Shown: positions 60,532-64,000 of the stretch, one piece after another
How the letters are laid out: each line of letters opens with the position of its first letter
Numbering within the stretch: position 1 is the stretch's first letter
NCBI GenBank assembly: GCA_964459985.1
Contig: CAYWOS010000008.1
Location: forward strand, 1 to 64,000
Direction: 5' to 3'
DNA length: 64,000 bases
DNA from: CAYWOS01 sp964459985
GTDB taxonomy: Bacteria; Bacillota; Clostridia; Christensenellales; Aristaeellaceae
Notes under the pieces: generated by a model
The model's input: only the letters and a program-made list of their open reading frames with translations
The model's database searches: none
What the model was told of the DNA's origin: nothing
Program-made: the position numbers and the translations under genes

Positions 60532-60817
60532 CGATTTTTGCTCCAAAAAACAATATAAATACAATTTTGGATGGAAAACGTTTGCCCCGGCCTCTGCGGC
60601 GAGTCCTTGCCGACCAACCGAGTTTGAAACAGCGGGGGCTCTTTCTTCTCGACACAACAGGCAGGAAGCTTGAACAGGCAGAGATACTCCTGCTCGCGGT
60701 ATCGACGAAACGTTTTGGACATGCCGCGTTTTTGCGGCACGGAAGAAAACGGAGACGCCGCGCGATGTCCTCCGCAGGACTTCATGCTCGCGCCTGGCGG
60801 TTCATTTTACGGATTAA
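60532..60817. other. Gene-poor stretch between spo0A upstream region and GH65 gene
   Basis: I see no convincing gene. It contains small hairpins, such as TGCCGC/GCGGCA near 60721-60740 and GTCCT/AGGAC near 60768-60781. The first could end the GH65 transcript on the minus strand. An open frame on the minus strand (60528-60785) has only a weak ribosome site. Confidence 0.5.
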
Positions 60818-63094
60818 TTATATGGTCAACGATTTCCCGTTGACGATCAGTGCGACGGGCGCGCCGGCCGTACGCTCGATATGCGCGCCGCCGCGATCGC
60901 ATGTGATCCTCAATTCGCTGCCGCGCCAGCGGATTGCGGCGGAGACGCTGTTCCACGCCTTTGGCAGGTTCGGCGATACGCGCAAGTCGTCGCCGACAAT
61001 GCGCAGGCCGAGAAAGCCATAGACCACGCATTGCCACAGGCCGCCCATGGCGGCGGCATGGATGCCGTCCGACGAAGAGCCCATGTCCGGCCCGATATCG
61101 ATATCGCACGCGGCCTGAAAAAATCGGTACGCCATATCCGTATCGCCCATATCGGCGGCCAGAACGCTGTGCGCCGCTTTGCTCAACGAGGAATCGTGCA
61201 GAGTACGGGCCTCATAGTACATAAAGTTTTTACGCTTGATATCGGGCGGAAAAAGATCGTCCATCAGGAGCAGCAATTCCACCGTATCCGCCTGTTTGGA
61301 CACCTGCATGGCGGAGATTTGCTCCATATTATAGTCGTTGTAGATCGTCCCGAGCGCCGACGCATGCCGATACGGCGTCAGATCGATGCGCGCGAGATCG
61401 AAATACCCGTCAAATTGAGGGATAATGCCGTTTTCATCGGGCGTCGGCAGGTATAATCCGTCAAGCGCCGTTTGGAGAACGCGCGCGGCGCCGTCCGGAT
61501 CATGCGGGCGCGACAGCCGCGCAGGCAGCTCGCCGCCGATCGCCTTGGCGGCTTGGATCGCGCGCAGGCCGAGCCGCATGTTGTTCGCCGCCATATAGTT
61601 CGTATAGGCGTTGTTGTTCACATGCTCCTTGTATTCATCCGGCCCGATGACGTCGTTGATCACATAGGCGCGCTTTTCCTTGTCCCATGTAACGCGGCTC
61701 GCCCAGAAAAGCGCCGTCTGCGCGAGCATTTCCCAGCCGCATTCTTCCATAAAGCGTTCGTCGCCCGTGGCCGTATAGTACTGCCATACGGCGAACGCGA
61801 TATCGGCCGTGATATGCTGCTCGATCAGCCCGGTCAGTATCTTCATGCGCTTGCCCGTCACAACGTCCGCGCTGCCAAAGAGCGGCGTGGTTTCCCCGTC
61901 GCTCGTCCATGCCGCCTCCCAGGGGTACATCGCTCCCGAATAACCGTTTTCGCGCGCTTTGCGCAGCGCGCCGTCCAGACCGAGGTAGCGGTACTCAAGC
62001 AGGTTTCTCGCGATCTCCGGCTGCGAAAGGATAAAGTACGGCAGCATAAAGATTTCCGTATCCCAGAACGCGTGCCCCTTATACCCCTCGCCGGACAGTC
62101 CTTTCGCGCCCAGACCGATGCGCGGATCGTCCTTGGGCGAGAGAATGTTCAGATGATAGACGGCGAACCGCAGTGCCAGCCGGTCCTTGCCGCACGCGCC
62201 GTCGATCCGGATGTCCTGCGCGCGCCAGAGCGCGCGCCATGCATCGGCGCTTTTTTCATACAGCGCGTCGTATCCGTCGCCGTCCGCGCTTTGCGCGAGC
62301 GCCAGCCCGCGCTCCGCCGCGTCGCCGGCGTCTTCGCGATCGCGGCTTGTCGTGACGACCGTGAGCTTTTCCAGTGTCAGCGATTCGCCGGCGCGCAGCG
62401 ACAGCGCAGCGCTCAAAGCGATCCCGCGGCGGTCAATGATCGGGAGAGGGGCCGCGCTCTTGTCCGCGGATATCGCGCTGTGCAGGCAGCAAAGCACGTT
62501 CGATTGCCCTGTGACGGCCGTATAGCGCAGGATGCGCCGGTCGAATACGCGGCTTTCGCCTTCGATGAAATGCTGCGTGCCGCCGTTGGTGATCCTGCCG
62601 TCGATGCCGGCCGTCCATTCGAGCCGCGCGTCCCGATTAAGCGGCGCAACGGTCAGCTTCTGCCCGATGATATGCCTGTCGGCGAGCGATACGAAGCGTC
62701 TGAACAAAAGCGAATACCGCGCGCCCTCGGGAGCGCGCCAGATCAATGACCGCGTCAATTCGCCCGTTTGCAGGTCAAGCACGCGCCGATACGCTTCGAC
62801 GCTGCCCGTATTCATAGAAAACCGCGCGCCGTCCAGCTCGATATTAATGGGAAGCGCGTCCGCGAGGTTGGGCAGCTCCGTCGTTTCGCTTTCGGCGAAG
62901 CGGTCAAACGTGCCCGCCGCGAACAGCCCCGGTTTGCGCCCGACATACGCTTCCTCAAACGCCGCGCGCAGCCCGAGATATCCGTTGCCCTGACTCATGA
63001 CCGATTCGTATTTGCCCTGAAAGCGCTCGTCAAACGCGGTGTCCGCGAGCAGCCAGTCCTCTTGATCGCCTTTTCCCAAATCGTATTTGAGCAT
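60818..63094 (-). CDS. Glycoside hydrolase family 65 disaccharide phosphorylase
   Basis: The 758-residue enzyme belongs to GH65, which phosphorolyses alpha-glucobioses (maltose, kojibiose, nigerose or trehalose) to beta-glucose-1-phosphate and a sugar. The general acid Glu487 sits in DVIGPDEYKEHVNNNAYTN. Other marks are GHAFWDTEIFMLPYF and the MSQGNGYLGLRAAFEE start. There is no signal peptide. Linkage choice cannot be decided from motifs alone. The start at 63094 has AAAGGAG upstream. The LacI-type gene upstream probably controls it; no beta-phosphoglucomutase gene is in the window. Confidence 0.92.
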   Translation of the reverse strand: MLKYDLGKGDQEDWLLADTAFDERFQGKYESVMSQGNGYLGLRAAFEEAYVGRKPGLFAAGTFDRFAESETTELPNLADALPINIELDGARFSMNTGSVEAYRRVLDLQTGELTRSLIWRAPEGARYSLLFRRFVSLADRHIIGQKLTVAPLNRDARLEWTAGIDGRITNGGTQHFIEGESRVFDRRILRYTAVTGQSNVLCCLHSAISADKSAAPLPIIDRRGIALSAALSLRAGESLTLEKLTVVTTSRDREDAGDAAERGLALAQSADGDGYDALYEKSADAWRALWRAQDIRIDGACGKDRLALRFAVYHLNILSPKDDPRIGLGAKGLSGEGYKGHAFWDTEIFMLPYFILSQPEIARNLLEYRYLGLDGALRKARENGYSGAMYPWEAAWTSDGETTPLFGSADVVTGKRMKILTGLIEQHITADIAFAVWQYYTATGDERFMEECGWEMLAQTALFWASRVTWDKEKRAYVINDVIGPDEYKEHVNNNAYTNYMAANNMRLGLRAIQAAKAIGGELPARLSRPHDPDGAARVLQTALDGLYLPTPDENGIIPQFDGYFDLARIDLTPYRHASALGTIYNDYNMEQISAMQVSKQADTVELLLLMDDLFPPDIKRKNFMYYEARTLHDSSLSKAAHSVLAADMGDTDMAYRFFQAACDIDIGPDMGSSSDGIHAAAMGGLWQCVVYGFLGLRIVGDDLRVSPNLPKAWNSVSAAIRWRGSELRITCDRGGAHIERTAGAPVALIVNGKSLTI

Positions 63095-63129
63095 CGTCGC
63101 GCTCCTTTCCCGCCTCCCAAAGCCCTTCC

Positions 63130-64000
63130 CTACTGCCGCGAGGATTGGCGTACCTTCACGGCGCAGGGAATAACGATGGTTCTCTCGCCGCCCTTTTGCT
63201 GAATGATATCAATCAACAGGCGAACGGCCGCATGGCCTTTTTTGAAGAAATCCTGTTCGATGGTGGAAAGGGTCGGCGATGTGTAGTTGCCCAGATACAT
63301 GCCGTCAAAGCCGAACACCCGCACGTCCTTGGGAATGCGGATTTTACGCTCCTTGAGCAGTTCGATGCAGCCCAGCGCCATCTGATCGCTCATGCAGAAC
63401 ACCGCGTCGATATCGGGATGGCGATCGAGCAGTCCCGCCATCGCGTTCTTGGCGAGCCGCTCGTCGAAATTGGCGTACGCGACCAGATCGGTATCCATTT
63501 GTATGCCGTACGTCTGCAAAGCGATGTTGTACCCGTTCAGGCGCTCGAGCGTAACATACGATCTTTCGAACCCGGCGATGCAGGCGACGCGCCTGCTTCC
63601 CTCCGCCAGCATCTGAAGCACCGCCTGCTCCGCGTAGAAGGAATTGTTCACGACGACGCATCCGTTGCTGTCGGACTCCGAGATTATATCCACGGAGACG
63701 CAGGGGAACGCGGAATTGCGAAGGGCCAGATACTGGCTGTCGTCATAATTGAACCCGAAAACGACGGCGCCGGATACGCAGCGGGATTTGCACAGATCGA
63801 CAAAGTCCACGGCGTTGCTTCTCGTTTTCAGATAGATGAGCGGTTCGTACCCCAGTTCGCTGGCCGAGGTGCTGATGCCCTGAAGCAGCCTGATGATGTT
63901 GCTGGATACCGCCTCGTTCAGATCGCCTTCCAGCCCTTCGATGATGACCATGAATTGCTTGAATTCCTGACGCACCAGATTCGCGGCGTACACATTTTTG
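63130..64000 (-). CDS. LacI-family regulator, N-terminus beyond the window
   Basis: The visible 290 residues form the periplasmic-binding-like sensor domain of a LacI/GalR regulator, running open to the window edge (KNVYAANLVRQ, then VSSNIIRLLQGISTSASELGYE, FCMSDQMALGCIELLKERKI and FGFDGMYLGNYTSPTLSTIEQ). The DNA-binding HTH domain must lie past position 64000. It ends 35 bases before the GH65 gene and is likely its sugar-responsive repressor or activator. The ligand is unknown. Confidence 0.9.
   Translation of the reverse strand, partial: KNVYAANLVRQEFKQFMVIIEGLEGDLNEAVSSNIIRLLQGISTSASELGYEPLIYLKTRSNAVDFVDLCKSRCVSGAVVFGFNYDDSQYLALRNSAFPCVSVDIISESDSNGCVVVNNSFYAEQAVLQMLAEGSRRVACIAGFERSYVTLERLNGYNIALQTYGIQMDTDLVAYANFDERLAKNAMAGLLDRHPDIDAVFCMSDQMALGCIELLKERKIRIPKDVRVFGFDGMYLGNYTSPTLSTIEQDFFKKGHAAVRLLIDIIQQKGGERTIVIPCAVKVRQSSRQ

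Noticed and set aside
60528..60785. 85-codon minus-strand frame after the GH65 gene
   Set aside because: Only a weak ribosome site and no recognisable motif; part of it covers small hairpins. Possibly a non-coding repeat or remnant.

Overview
The window looks like a chromosome segment of a GC-rich, anaerobic, spore-forming member of the Firmicutes (Clostridia-like). The pointers are a complete spo0A, a YlmC/YmxH-type sporulation protein, two T-box leaders, a tandem glycine riboswitch, strong AGGAGG ribosome binding sites, near-consensus sigma-A promoters, a ferredoxin-dependent 2-oxoacid oxidoreductase, and a radical SAM enzyme. Most of the window is dense housekeeping sequence with many 4-base ATGA overlaps and an unusual number of TTG starts. 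I see no rRNA, phage, insertion sequence or CRISPR array.

Layout. 1-3388 (minus): five-gene branched-chain-type 2-oxoacid:ferredoxin oxidoreductase operon led by a P-loop NTPase. 3476-6150 (plus): a divergent promoter, a T-box leader with a predicted isoleucine specifier, and an HTH-cupin-acyl-CoA ligase fusion. 6222-13494 (minus): polA, coaE, a lytic transglycosylase, an orphan peptide-binding protein, YlmC, a secreted protein and nrdR. 13576-16568 (minus): a radical SAM gene, then a PadR/DUF1700/DUF4097 envelope-stress-type operon. 16852-26259: fucI, a Nudix hydrolase, an ileS with its own isoleucine T-box, a beta-lactamase-fold hydrolase, tRNA-Leu(GAG), and two overlapping DHH phosphoesterases. 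26382-34255 (minus): seven-gene operon of RDD protein, ABC importer, secreted thermonuclease and a triple-repeat OB-like protein. 34375-43216 (minus): topB, lpdA, lplA and the glycine cleavage genes gcvT-H-PA-PB under a tandem glycine riboswitch. 43447-50590: a TIM-barrel epimerase, a Cys-rich surface protein, two esterases, rimM-trmD, and pgi. 50687-50969: a chain of at least eight abutting hairpins between near-identical ends. 50989-53179 (minus): ECF sigma factor with a membrane partner. 53346-59337 (plus): mrfA, an rRNA-type methyltransferase, YwlG, lepA, and a MntA/HepT toxin-antitoxin pair. 59441-64000 (minus): spo0A, a GH65 disaccharide phosphorylase and a truncated LacI-type regulator.

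How genes may work together. The strongest new idea is the divergent locus at 1-6150. An acyl-CoA ligase read through an isoleucine T-box faces a branched-chain oxoacid:ferredoxin oxidoreductase. Together they could turn 2-methylbutyrate into 2-methylbutyryl-CoA and then, by reductive carboxylation, into the isoleucine precursor, switched on by uncharged tRNA-Ile. The 26-34 kb operon could be an extracellular nucleic-acid or nucleotide scavenging system, because a secreted nuclease and an OB-like protein share an operon with an importer. The 37-43 kb block joins glycine cleavage with the lipoate ligase and dihydrolipoyl dehydrogenase that it needs. All functions are read from sequence motifs and context; none was checked by database search.
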